Part shown: one piece after another, positions 7,248 to 15,830 of the stretch
How the letters are laid out: each line of letters begins with the position of its first letter
How positions within the stretch are numbered: the first letter of the stretch is position 1
NCBI GenBank assembly: GCA_934725105.1
Contig: CAKVBD010000029.1
Location: 1 to 24,832, forward strand
Length of the DNA: 24,832 nucleotides
Reading direction: 5' to 3'
Source: an uncultured Bulleidia sp.
GTDB lineage: Bacteria > Bacillota_I > Bacilli_A > Erysipelotrichales > Erysipelotrichaceae
The notes under the pieces: model-generated
What the model was told of the DNA's origin: nothing
The model's input: only the letters and a program-made list of their open reading frames with translations
The model's database searches: none
Made by a program: the position numbers and the translations under genes

Positions 7248-7279
7248 GTTAGTTTAGTAGAACTAACACTGTACGTCAA
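7248..7279 (-). promoter_or_regulatory. feo operon promoter with overlapping metal-type operator
   Basis: On the minus strand, -35 TTGACG (7274-7279) and -10 TAAACT (7251-7256) are separated by 17 bases. The inverted repeat GTTAGTT-TAGTAG-AACTAAC (7248-7267) covers the -10 box and most of the spacer, as expected for an iron- or manganese-dependent repressor of the DtxR/MntR group. The operator class is inferred from half-site similarity and from feo being the target. Confidence 0.7.
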
Positions 7280-7325
7280 TAGTTTTTTTCTATTTTTTTT
7301 CATGTAAACGTTTTCGTATAGACAT

Positions 7326-7356
7326 AAAAAATAACCAGATGATTTTCATCCGGTTA
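7326..7356 (-). terminator. Rho-independent terminator after xpt
   Basis: On the minus strand the stem TAACCGGATGA / TCATCTGGTTA (11 pairs, one G-U) has a 3-base loop and is followed by TTTTTTA. The xpt stop codon TAA (7354-7356) is the first triplet of the stem. Confidence 0.88.
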
Positions 7357-7929
7357 CTCTTCTTCAAATTCAATTTTGCCATCTTGCATGGATTTGATCT
7401 TTGCAAGGGATTCTACACGAATTCCTTTGCTGCGTGTCAGTTTACCACCATCCTGGTAGCTCTTTTCAATACAGATGCCAACCCCTGCAATTTCAGCATT
7501 TGCCTGCTTTACAATATCAATCAGCCCCTGCATTGCCAATCCATTTGCCATAAAGTCATCAATAATCAAGAAACGGTCATTTTCATGCATATACTTCTTA
7601 GATACTGTAATTGTATATTCACGATTATGTGTATAAGAATACACTTTAGATGTATATACATCTGAACCAAGATTTGTGGACTGTGACTTCTTCGCAAACA
7701 AGAGTGGAACATCAAATGCATCCGCCACAAAGGATGCGATTGCGATACCACTTGCTTCGATCGTTAATATTTTTGTGATATTTTCATCTTTATATAAGCG
7801 ATAGAATTCCTGTCCAATCTGCTTCATTAAATGAATATCAATCTGATGATTTAAAAAACCATCTACTTTCAAGATATTTCCATCTAAAATCTGCCCATCT
7901 TCTTTGATTCTTTCAACTAGTTCTTTCAT
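7354..7929 (-). CDS. xpt: Xanthine phosphoribosyltransferase
   Basis: The 191-residue enzyme converts xanthine and PRPP to XMP in purine salvage. It aligns along its whole length with the Bacillus Xpt pattern as I remember it: KVDGFLNHQID (21-31), TIEASGIA (56-63), the PRPP-binding loop LIIDDFMANG (121-130), and IEKSYQ with RVESLAKI near the end. The start ATG overlaps the stop of the carboxypeptidase gene (ATGA), with GGAG about 11 bases upstream. It is the last gene of its operon. In Bacilli xpt usually leads an operon under a purine riboswitch; here it is third, and no such riboswitch is seen. Confidence 0.95.
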   Translation of the reverse strand: MKELVERIKEDGQILDGNILKVDGFLNHQIDIHLMKQIGQEFYRLYKDENITKILTIEASGIAIASFVADAFDVPLLFAKKSQSTNLGSDVYTSKVYSYTHNREYTITVSKKYMHENDRFLIIDDFMANGLAMQGLIDIVKQANAEIAGVGICIEKSYQDGGKLTRSKGIRVESLAKIKSMQDGKIEFEEE

Positions 7930-9422
7930 AAATCGTACAACTCCGTATATTTCCTTGTTAAATATTCAATATACACATTCACATCAAAAGATGTGCCTGT
8001 TGCCTTCTGCATGATTTCATCTGCATCATACATACAGCCATATTGATGAATATTGTTCTTCAACCATTCTATGACTGTATCATAGTGGTTGTTACTTAAC
8101 AAGTCATCTACGTCAATTTCTTCCTGCATTTTCTTAACAAACTGTGCCGCAAATGCAGAACCTAGTGCATAGGTAGGAAAATAGCCAAATTCTCCACAAG
8201 ACCAGTGAACATCCTGCAAAATACCTTCACTTGCATTTGCAGGACGAATTCCAAGATATTTTTCATACATATCACTCCAAGTCTTGTCCAGTCCTTCTAC
8301 ACTGATAGAACCATTAAACAGTCCCTTTTCAATTTCATAGCGTACAAGAATATGCATTGGATATGTCAATTCATCTGCCTCTGTACGAACAAGAGATGGT
8401 CTAGATACATTCACTGCTTTCATAAATGTATCTAAAGAAATATCTTTCAGCTGCTGTGGAAACTGCTTTTGAAGAAATGGATAGTTATATTCCCAGAAAG
8501 ATGTTCTTCTTCCTAAATAGTTTTCACAAAGTCTGCTTTGAGATTCATGCATCCCACTAGAAATCCCATCGGAAAGAATCATGCCATCAAATCTAGGATC
8601 ACAATCATGTTCATAGTAAGCATGCCCTACTTCATGTACAGTAGAAAAGATTGCAGACATCACATTATCTTCAAGATACTTTGTTGTTGTACGACAGTCA
8701 TTTTCGCAAGTCCATGATGTAAATGGATGTTCTGTTTCATTCTGGTATCCCCACTGTGGATCAAAGTGAAGATATTCTAAAAGATGATCCATGAACTTCT
8801 TCTGTTCTTCTACAGGATATGTTTCAAACAGAAACTGATCATTGATCTGTTTTGCTTCTGTCACCTTTTGAATCAAAGGCACAAGCTTTTCTTTGAGTGC
8901 ATCAAAGAAAGCATCATACTTTTCCTGATTCATACCTGGCTCAAAGTCATCCAGCATCTGATCATACAGATCCCTTGTATCATTTCTATAAGCATAGACT
9001 TTCTTTTTTGCTTCAATGATCTTCTTCAAATATGGTTCAAAGATTGTATAATCATTATTCTTTTTTGCTTCCAGCCATTTCGTATAAGATACACTCTTCA
9101 ACTCTTCTAAGGCAACAAATTCCTCTTTAGGAATACATACTGTCTTATACATTTCCTTTTGATAAAGATAGGCAGCTCTTCTTAAATATGGCTCTTCCTC
9201 TTCATCTTTCTGCATTTCTTCTAAAACAGGAAGCATGCTTTCATCTGTTTCAATTGAAAACAATTCACCCGCAAGAAAAGCAGATCTTTCATCACGATAT
9301 GCATTTCCTCCACTAGGAGCAACTGTCTGCTTATCAATATCAATGATTGCTAATGCCATCGTATAGGCGGATCTTTTAAAGATCCACTCTTTCAAAAGTT
9401 GATTTCTTTCCGTACGATTCAT
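7926..9422 (-). CDS. Metallocarboxypeptidase, M32 family (carboxypeptidase Taq)
   Basis: The 498-residue enzyme has the zinc motif HEVGH (263-267) and the M32 signature HESQSRLCEN (292-301), which contributes a further metal ligand. Length (about 500) and mainly helical character fit the family. M32 enzymes remove C-terminal amino acids from peptides in the cytoplasm; no signal peptide is present. The start ATG 9420-9422 lies 1 base after the stop of the MetE-like gene and has GGAAGG 9 bases upstream; an upstream in-frame codon at 9452 overlaps that gene and is less likely. It is the middle gene of a three-gene operon ending in xpt. Confidence 0.95.
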   Translation of the reverse strand: MNRTERNQLLKEWIFKRSAYTMALAIIDIDKQTVAPSGGNAYRDERSAFLAGELFSIETDESMLPVLEEMQKDEEEEPYLRRAAYLYQKEMYKTVCIPKEEFVALEELKSVSYTKWLEAKKNNDYTIFEPYLKKIIEAKKKVYAYRNDTRDLYDQMLDDFEPGMNQEKYDAFFDALKEKLVPLIQKVTEAKQINDQFLFETYPVEEQKKFMDHLLEYLHFDPQWGYQNETEHPFTSWTCENDCRTTTKYLEDNVMSAIFSTVHEVGHAYYEHDCDPRFDGMILSDGISSGMHESQSRLCENYLGRRTSFWEYNYPFLQKQFPQQLKDISLDTFMKAVNVSRPSLVRTEADELTYPMHILVRYEIEKGLFNGSISVEGLDKTWSDMYEKYLGIRPANASEGILQDVHWSCGEFGYFPTYALGSAFAAQFVKKMQEEIDVDDLLSNNHYDTVIEWLKNNIHQYGCMYDADEIMQKATGTSFDVNVYIEYLTRKYTELYDL

Positions 9423-9423
9423 T

Positions 9424-10536
9424 TTAACAATCCTTCCAGACTTTCTCAGCAATTTCCTTGATCAATGCAAGTTTTGCCCACTGCTGCTGTTCTGTTAATT
9501 TATTTCCTTCTTCTGTAGAAGCAAATCCACACTGTGGAGATAAATATAAATTTTCTAATGGATGATAGAGTGCAGCCTGATGAATACGACGAATGATTGC
9601 ATCAGCATCTTCTAACTCCCCTGTTTTACTTGTAATTAAGCCTAAAACAACTTTCTTATTGTCAGGAACAAACTTCAAAGGTTCAAATCCACCTGCTCTA
9701 TCACTGTCATATTCCAGATAGAATGCATCCACATCTTCTTTTGCGAATAAATATGGAGCAATTGGATCATATGGTCCAACATTTGCATATGTAGAATGGA
9801 AATTACCACGACATACATGTGTATTGATAACCATATCCTCTTTCTTGTATGCAAGAACTGCATTATTTAAAGCAACACCTTCTTCACAGATAGCTTTCAG
9901 TTTTTCTTCTGTTAAACCAAATGTTTTCCACATATTAGGATCAGCATAGAGTGTCCATGTACAGTCATCTAACTGTAGATTTCTACATCCAGCTTCATAT
10001 AATTCATCAATGACTTCACCATACGCTTTGACAATATCATTTTTCAAATCATCCTGGTTTGGATATACCGCATCATTTTCAGCTTTGAATTCAGGAAGTC
10101 TTAGCTGTGCAAGTAATTGTGTAGGTGCAGGAATTGTCTGCTTTACTTCAACGCCTGCTTCTTCAAACTGCTTAACAAACTTAAAGTCTCCAACGAAAGG
10201 ATGATTTGTTCCAGAAATCTTAGAAACAATCTTTGCACTTTGATTCTTTGTTGTTTCCCCATGGAAATGTAATCCATCTTTTGTATCCACTTTTTCAATT
10301 CCATTAAGTCCCCAGAAAAAATCCATATGCCACCATGTTCTTCTGAATTCTCCATCCGTAATAAAATGATAGCCTGCCTGTTTCTGTTTCTTCACAAGAT
10401 CAGTAATACATGCATCTTCAACATCTTTTAAAGCTGCAGCATCAATCGTTCCATTTTCAAATTTGCTTCTAGCTTCTTTCAAAGCTTCTGGTCTCAAAAA
10501 ACTACCTACATAGTCATAACGGTAAGGTGCTCTCAT
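9424..10536 (-). CDS. MetE C-terminal-like cobalamin-independent methionine synthase (YxjG/YxjH type)
   Basis: The 370-residue protein is one TIM-barrel domain related to the C-terminal half of MetE. The zinc site can be read as His240 and Cys242 (INTHVCRGN), Glu275 (FYLEYDSD) and Cys336 (LSPQCGF). The N-terminal ITDGEFRRTWW matches the YxjG/YxjH group of Bacillus. MetE itself is about 750 residues, so this is the short single-domain form. It probably moves a methyl group to homocysteine or a related thiol; the donor is not known. It begins the operon with the carboxypeptidase and xpt. Its start is preceded by GAGGGA at about 8 bases. No SAM riboswitch or T-box is seen upstream. Confidence 0.9.
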   Translation of the reverse strand: MRAPYRYDYVGSFLRPEALKEARSKFENGTIDAAALKDVEDACITDLVKKQKQAGYHFITDGEFRRTWWHMDFFWGLNGIEKVDTKDGLHFHGETTKNQSAKIVSKISGTNHPFVGDFKFVKQFEEAGVEVKQTIPAPTQLLAQLRLPEFKAENDAVYPNQDDLKNDIVKAYGEVIDELYEAGCRNLQLDDCTWTLYADPNMWKTFGLTEEKLKAICEEGVALNNAVLAYKKEDMVINTHVCRGNFHSTYANVGPYDPIAPYLFAKEDVDAFYLEYDSDRAGGFEPLKFVPDNKKVVLGLITSKTGELEDADAIIRRIHQAALYHPLENLYLSPQCGFASTEEGNKLTEQQQWAKLALIKEIAEKVWKDC

Positions 10537-10706
10537 AGCGTGTCCCTCTTCTTTCTAATGCATCTATGATAGCAGTCTTCAATGTATATTTCATTATATA
10601 TTTTCAGAAATACAATGTACTTTGAATGTCAATTTTTAGAAAGTTTTTCATTGCTAAAAGAAAGTTTTCTCATTAAAATAGGTACGTTTTTTAATAGGAG
10701 GCACCA
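10537..10706. promoter_or_regulatory. Divergent promoter region between the MetE-like and activase genes
   Basis: The 170-base gap drives both operons. For the plus strand, -35 TTGCTA (10651-10656) and -10 TAAAAT (10674-10679) are 17 bases apart, followed by TAGGAGG before the activase ATG. Two direct repeats of AGAAAGTTTT(C)TCATT (10638-10652 and 10659-10674) lie 21 bases apart and overlap this promoter, which suggests a regulator site. For the minus strand a TTGACA (10627-10632) and a TATAAT (10593-10598) are present but not at normal spacing, so that promoter is uncertain. Confidence 0.55.
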
Positions 10707-13628
10707 ATGAGAGTTGGATTAGATATTGGTTCTACGACAATCAAATGTGTAGTTCTAGATGAAAATGACCAGATACTTTATTCTTCTTATGATAGACACT
10801 ACAGTCATATCATAGAAAAAGCAAAAGCACTTTTGACAAAGATCAATGATGAATTCCTGCATGATCAAAAGACAATTCTTGCGATATCAGGAAGTGCAGG
10901 AATGGGACTTGCAGATAGCTGTGATGTGCCTTTTGTGCAGGAAGTCTATGCTGAAAGAGTTGCCGCAAAAAAACGTACTCCTGATACAGATGTCATCATT
11001 GAACTTGGTGGAGAAGATGCAAAGATTCTCTTTTTAACAAATGGTGTCGAAGTACGTATGAATGGATCCTGTGCAGGTGGTACAGGTGCATTTATTGACC
11101 AGATGGCAACATTATTAAAACTCACACCAAACGAAATGGATCAAGAGGCTTTAAAAGCAGAGAAAACATATACAATTGCTTCTCGATGTGGTGTATTTGC
11201 GAAAAGTGACGTACAGCCACTCATCAACCAAGGCGCTAAAGCAAGTGATATTGCCGCCTCCATTTACCAGGCCGTTGTCAATCAGACAATTGCAGGTCTT
11301 GCACAAGGTAGACCAATCCGCGGAAATATCCTGTATCTTGGTGGTCCTTTGACATTTTCAAAGTGCTTAAGAGACAGCTTTGATCGCACACTACATGTAC
11401 AAGGTACATGTCCTGATAACTCATTATTGTTTGTTGCACTTGGTGCAGCCTATTACGCAGATCAAGAATTTGACGTATCACAAGTCATTGCTTCTTTAGA
11501 TCAATATACAAATACACAAGAATTTGCCTCCCTGCCGCCATTATTTAAAGACCGCGATGCATATTGGGCATTTAGAAACCGTCATGCTAAAGCATCTGTT
11601 GGTAGAATTCCTTTTACGGATCAGACAGGTCCTGTACACATTGGTATTGATTCCGGTTCTACAACGATCAAGATTGCGGTCATTGATGATGATGCAAATC
11701 TATTATTCACAGATTATCGTTCTAATGATGGTCAGCCATTACCGCTTGTGATTCAAACATTGCTGAAACTATATGCACAGCATCCAAACATGAAAGTTGC
11801 TTCCTTAACTGCGACTGGCTATGGAGAAGAGCTCATGAAGCATGCTTTGCATTGTGATTTTGGACTTGTAGAAACTGTTGCGCACTTCACTGCTGCCAAG
11901 CACTTTCGTCCAGATGTAGATTTTATTATCGATATCGGTGGACAAGATATGAAGTGCTTCAAGATTGAAGATGGTGCGATTTCAGATATTTTCTTAAATG
12001 AAGCATGTTCTAGTGGATGTGGTTCTTTTCTACAGACATTTGCACAGGCATTAGGCTACAAAGTAGAAGACTTTGCAAAAATGGCACTCTTTGCAAAAAA
12101 TCCAGTCGATCTAGGATCTCGCTGTACGGTATTTATGAATTCTTCTGTCAAACAGGCACAGAAAGATGGTGCAACGGTTGACTGTATTTCTGCAGGTCTT
12201 GCAATTTCTGTTGTCAAAAATGCCTTATATAAAGTCATTCGCTGTTCTTCTCCAGAACAGTTAGGAAAAAATATTGTTGTACAAGGTGGAACATTCTATA
12301 ACGAAGCAGTTCTCCGCGCGTTTGAATTAGAAATGGGTGTTGATGTCATTCGTCCAGATATTGCAGGACTCATGGGTGCATATGGTGCTGCGCTGTATGG
12401 CAAGACGCATACAAAGCAAGGTACCCTTTCCAATATGTTATCCAAAGAAGAATTAGAAGCTTTTACTATCAAGACACAGTCAATACAATGTCAAGGCTGT
12501 GGAAATCATTGTCAATTGACAATCAATACATTCCATGATGGAAAGAGATTTATTTCTGGAAACAAATGTGAAAAACCAGTTACTGGAAAAGCAAGTGATG
12601 ATTCTCTCAACCTGTATGCATATAAGCGAAAAGCATTGGATGCATATAGAAACAAGAAAACAAATGGCACAAGAGGAACGATTGGTATTCCAATGGTGCT
12701 GAATATGTATGAATTACTGCCATTCTGGCATACATTATTTTCTGAATTGGGCTACTCTGTTATTGTCTCCCCTTTTAGTACACGTGCAATGTACCAAAGT
12801 GGACAAGGTACGATTCCAAGTGATACCGCATGTTATCCAGCAAAGCTGACACATGGACATATCGAATGGCTCATACAGCAGAATGTAGATTACATCTTCT
12901 ATCCTTGTCTATCATATAACATGGATGAACACAAAGGAGAGAATCACTATAACTGTCCAATCGTTGCATACTATCCAGAAACACTCAAAGATAATATGCT
13001 TGTTCTCAAAAATACAACATTCCTGGATCCATTCATTGATATTTCCAATCATAAAACATTTGAAAAGAAATTTATTTCTTACATCAAAGAAACATTCCAT
13101 ATCAATGATAAGAAATTGATTTCTAATGCAATTACGCAGGCATATGCAGAATATGAAGCACATATGATGGATACAAGAAACAAAGCAAAAGAAATGATTG
13201 AGGAAGCAAGAAAACAAGGAAAGAGAATCATTGTTCTAGCAGGCAGACCATATCACATTGATCCTGAAGTCAACCATGGTATTGATAAACTAATCATCAA
13301 ACAGAATGCCTGTGTCATTACAGAAGATTCTATTTCTGATTTGATCAAGCCATTTCCTACGAATGTATTAAATCAATGGACATATCACGCTAGACTGTAT
13401 GCCGCAGCAAAATACTGCACGACACAGAATGATATGGATCTTGTACAGCTTGTATCCTTTGGCTGTGGCTTGGATGCAATCACAACCGATGAAACGCGTG
13501 AGATCCTGCAGGAAGGAAACAAGCTCTATACACAGTTAAAGATTGATGAAATTACAAACCTAGGCGCAGTCAATATTCGTATCCGTTCCTTATTTGCAGC
13601 ATTAAAAGAAAGAGAAGAGGAGGCATAA
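10707..13628 (+). CDS. 2-hydroxyacyl-CoA dehydratase activase with two ASKHA domains
   Basis: The 973-residue protein has two consecutive BadF/BadG/BcrA/BcrD-type ATPase domains (about 1-255 and 310-565), each opening with a phosphate-binding loop (DIGSTTIK at 6-13, DSGSTTIK at 315-322). Candidate [4Fe-4S] ligands sit as in HgdC: Cys122 and Cys161 in the first copy, Cys434/438 and Cys473 in the second. A cysteine cluster CQGCGNHC plus NKC (595-621) and a DUF2229-like region (about 655-860) follow. Such activases use ATP to send a low-potential electron to a radical dehydratase. The internal duplication may replace the homodimer of HgdC. AGGAGG precedes the ATG. The next gene, 4 bases on, encodes the likely partner. 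The substrate is unknown. Confidence 0.93.
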   Translation: MRVGLDIGSTTIKCVVLDENDQILYSSYDRHYSHIIEKAKALLTKINDEFLHDQKTILAISGSAGMGLADSCDVPFVQEVYAERVAAKKRTPDTDVIIELGGEDAKILFLTNGVEVRMNGSCAGGTGAFIDQMATLLKLTPNEMDQEALKAEKTYTIASRCGVFAKSDVQPLINQGAKASDIAASIYQAVVNQTIAGLAQGRPIRGNILYLGGPLTFSKCLRDSFDRTLHVQGTCPDNSLLFVALGAAYYADQEFDVSQVIASLDQYTNTQEFASLPPLFKDRDAYWAFRNRHAKASVGRIPFTDQTGPVHIGIDSGSTTIKIAVIDDDANLLFTDYRSNDGQPLPLVIQTLLKLYAQHPNMKVASLTATGYGEELMKHALHCDFGLVETVAHFTAAKHFRPDVDFIIDIGGQDMKCFKIEDGAISDIFLNEACSSGCGSFLQTFAQALGYKVEDFAKMALFAKNPVDLGSRCTVFMNSSVKQAQKDGATVDCISAGLAISVVKNALYKVIRCSSPEQLGKNIVVQGGTFYNEAVLRAFELEMGVDVIRPDIAGLMGAYGAALYGKTHTKQGTLSNMLSKEELEAFTIKTQSIQCQGCGNHCQLTINTFHDGKRFISGNKCEKPVTGKASDDSLNLYAYKRKALDAYRNKKTNGTRGTIGIPMVLNMYELLPFWHTLFSELGYSVIVSPFSTRAMYQSGQGTIPSDTACYPAKLTHGHIEWLIQQNVDYIFYPCLSYNMDEHKGENHYNCPIVAYYPETLKDNMLVLKNTTFLDPFIDISNHKTFEKKFISYIKETFHINDKKLISNAITQAYAEYEAHMMDTRNKAKEMIEEARKQGKRIIVLAGRPYHIDPEVNHGIDKLIIKQNACVITEDSISDLIKPFPTNVLNQWTYHARLYAAAKYCTTQNDMDLVQLVSFGCGLDAITTDETREILQEGNKLYTQLKIDEITNLGAVNIRIRSLFAALKEREEEA

Positions 13629-13632
13629 ATCT

Positions 13633-14889
13633 ATGGAATATTTAACTCCGAATTTCACAAAAGATATGTTAAAGGATTATACGATCCTTTTCCCAAATAT
13701 GGCACCATTACAGTTTCAATGCATTCAAAAAGCAATGGATTCTGAAGGCATTCATTGTGAAGTACTCAATAACAGTGGCAGTGAAGTTGCACAGTTAGGT
13801 CTCAAATATGTACATAATGATACATGTTACCCTGCACTTCTCATCATTGGTCAATTCATTGATGCATTGAACAGTGGCAAATATGACCTGCATCATACCG
13901 CATTACTGATTTCTCAATCTGGTGGTGGATGCAGAGCATCCAATTACATCAAACTATTAAGAAAAGCTCTGGTAAAAGCTGGATATGGCTATATCCCTGT
14001 TGCTTCCATCAACCCAACAGGTCTAGAATCATCATCTTCTTTACCATTAACATTAACTTTAGTCAGAAAACTGATTGCGTGTGCATTCTATGGTGATGAA
14101 ATTGCTTCATTAAGAAATCAGATCATTCCCTATGAAGTACATTCAGGACAAACAGAAGCATGGTGTAATCAATGGATCCATGAAATTGATATATGGATGC
14201 ATGAAAATAAAAACTACTCTATCCATGCGATGAAAAAGAACTTTATAAAAATTGCTAACGATGCAAAAAAAATCGAGAGAAAAAAAGAAAAGAAAGTCAA
14301 AGTTGGTGTTGTTGGAGAAATCTTTGTAAAGTTCTCCCCACTTGGTAACAATGGCCTGCAGGAATTCCTTGAAAAAGAAGGATGTGAAGTCAATATGCCT
14401 GGTGTCATGGGATATATTAATTATTGTTGTGCAAACTTTGCTTTAGATGCAAAACTATACAACATGAATCAAACGTTTGGATTTATGGCGGATAAACTTT
14501 TAAATGTATTAGATTCTGTTGGACAGGCATGTACAAAAGCAATGAAAGATGCTGGCTTCTATGGTGCTGGTTCATTTAAGCAGCTCATGAAAAAACCAGA
14601 AGGTATTTTATCTCTTGGCGTAAAAATGGGTGAAGGATGGCTGTTATGTGCGGAAATGGTGGAACTCATTGAAGATGGATATTCCAATATTGTATGTGCG
14701 CAGCCATTTGGATGTCTGCCAAATCATATTGCCGGCAAAGGCGTGACAAACAAGATTCGTGAAAAATATCCAGAAGCAAACATCACCGCAGTCGATTACG
14801 ACCCTTCTTCAACAAAGGTCAACCAGGAAAATCGAATCAAGCTGATGCTTGCCGTTGCCAGAGAAAAACTACAAACTGCTTGTGTTTAA
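13633..14889 (+). CDS. 2-hydroxyacyl-CoA dehydratase (HgdB-like) component
   Basis: The 418-residue protein resembles the D-component subunits of 2-hydroxyglutaryl-CoA-type dehydratases. It has conserved cysteines at DTCYP (Cys65), SGGGCRASN (Cys100), YCCANF (265-266) and VCAQPFGCLPNH (355, 361), candidates for iron-sulfur binding. Only one such subunit is encoded here, whereas classical dehydratases have two. In many relatives this domain is fused to the activase as one protein of about 1400 residues (from memory of the family); here the two are separate, 4 bases apart, with GAGGAGG at the end of the activase gene serving as ribosome site. No frameshift is evident, as both proteins have sensible ends. 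Confidence 0.88.
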   Translation: MEYLTPNFTKDMLKDYTILFPNMAPLQFQCIQKAMDSEGIHCEVLNNSGSEVAQLGLKYVHNDTCYPALLIIGQFIDALNSGKYDLHHTALLISQSGGGCRASNYIKLLRKALVKAGYGYIPVASINPTGLESSSSLPLTLTLVRKLIACAFYGDEIASLRNQIIPYEVHSGQTEAWCNQWIHEIDIWMHENKNYSIHAMKKNFIKIANDAKKIERKKEKKVKVGVVGEIFVKFSPLGNNGLQEFLEKEGCEVNMPGVMGYINYCCANFALDAKLYNMNQTFGFMADKLLNVLDSVGQACTKAMKDAGFYGAGSFKQLMKKPEGILSLGVKMGEGWLLCAEMVELIEDGYSNIVCAQPFGCLPNHIAGKGVTNKIREKYPEANITAVDYDPSSTKVNQENRIKLMLAVAREKLQTACV

Positions 14890-14909
14890 TCATACATTAC
14901 AGTTAAAAT
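14880..14909 (+). promoter_or_regulatory. Possible internal promoter for degV
   Basis: TTGTGT (14880-14885) and TAAAAT (14904-14909), 18 bases apart, lie at the end of the dehydratase gene and in the 45-base gap before degV. The -35 box is weak; read-through from the activase promoter is equally likely. Confidence 0.3.
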
Positions 14910-14934
14910 ATTGAATATGACTTAGGAGGGTACC

Positions 14935-15813
14935 ATGGAAGATTTTATTATTGCGACAGCTTCTACATGTGATGCAGATAGAGAATGGCTGGAAAAAAAC
15001 AACATTCCTATGATTTCATACACATTTGAAGTCAATGAAAAAGTATATATTGATGATTGCAGAGCTGAAACAAAACATGCACTCTTCCATGAAATGCGTG
15101 AAGGTCATCAGCCAAAAACATCTCAGATTACTGCGTATGCATATTATGAATTCTTTAAAGAACTATTAGAAAAGAATAAAAATGTTATTTTCTTAGATAT
15201 GGATAAAGCATTATCCTCTTCATATTTCAATTCACAGCGTGCATATGAAGATATCCAGGAAGAATTTCCAGATAACAATTTAGTCATTGTTGATACTAGA
15301 TGTGTCACAATGGGTCTGACATTTCTTCTAAAAAAAGCAGTTGCATTAAAGAAGGATGGAAAATCCATGGATGAAGTTTGTACATGGATTGAAAATAACA
15401 AGTTTAGAATTTCTCACCGTTTCTTAGTAGATGATCTAGAATGGCTCAGACGTGGTGGCAGATTATCCAATGCTTCCGCAATGATTGGTTCCCTTCTATC
15501 CATTAAACCTTTAATTCATATTGATGATGAAGGAAAACTTGTTGCACACGCTAAAATACGTGGAAAGAAAAAAGCAATCAAGGAATTGATTGCCGAAATC
15601 GATCATGATTTAGATCCAGCCAATGCAAAAGAGTTCATTGTTGGTCATTCAGATGATTTAGAAGAAGCTGAAAAGCTTGTTGGCTTACTCAAAGAAAAAT
15701 ACCCAGATGCTTCCATTTCGATTCAGGAATTAGGACCTGTGATTGGATGTCATGTTGGTCCAGGCTTCTTAGCATTTGTATACTTATCAGATAAAGAAAG
15801 TAGAGTTGCATGA
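14935..15813 (+). CDS. DegV-family fatty-acid-binding protein
   Basis: The 292-residue protein has the DegV layout: STCD near the N-terminus (10-13), a serine-rich lipid-contact segment ALSSSYFNSQRA (92-103), VDTRCVTMG (119-127), and LRRGGRLS (171-178). DegV/FakB proteins hold a fatty acid and present it to fatty-acid kinase FakA for phosphorylation; no FakA gene is in this window. Length is normal. TAGGAGG precedes the ATG. It may be co-transcribed with the dehydratase genes 45 bases upstream. The TGA stop lies in the loop of the terminator hairpin. Confidence 0.93.
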   Translation: MEDFIIATASTCDADREWLEKNNIPMISYTFEVNEKVYIDDCRAETKHALFHEMREGHQPKTSQITAYAYYEFFKELLEKNKNVIFLDMDKALSSSYFNSQRAYEDIQEEFPDNNLVIVDTRCVTMGLTFLLKKAVALKKDGKSMDEVCTWIENNKFRISHRFLVDDLEWLRRGGRLSNASAMIGSLLSIKPLIHIDDEGKLVAHAKIRGKKKAIKELIAEIDHDLDPANAKEFIVGHSDDLEEAEKLVGLLKEKYPDASISIQELGPVIGCHVGPGFLAFVYLSDKESRVA

Positions 15814-15830
15814 ACAACTCTACTTTTTCT
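15797..15830. terminator. Bidirectional terminator between degV and the purine nucleoside phosphorylase gene
   Basis: A perfect 12-bp stem AAAGTAGAGTTG / CAACTCTACTTT (15797-15808 with 15815-15826) has a 6-base loop. On the plus strand it is followed by TTCTT after the stem T's; on the minus strand by TTTCTTTAT. The degV stop (15811-15813) is in the loop, and the convergent gene stops 3 bases beyond the stem. Confidence 0.85.

Noticed and set aside
10537..10706. Purine or SAM riboswitch upstream of the operon containing xpt and the MetE-like gene
   Set aside because: The leader shows none of the conserved junction sequences of either class and no terminator, and it is mostly AT-rich promoter DNA.
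13620..13640. Frameshift between activase and dehydratase genes
   Set aside because: The first gene ends with a normal charged tail, the second has its own ribosome site and start, and no conserved sequence is missing at the junction.
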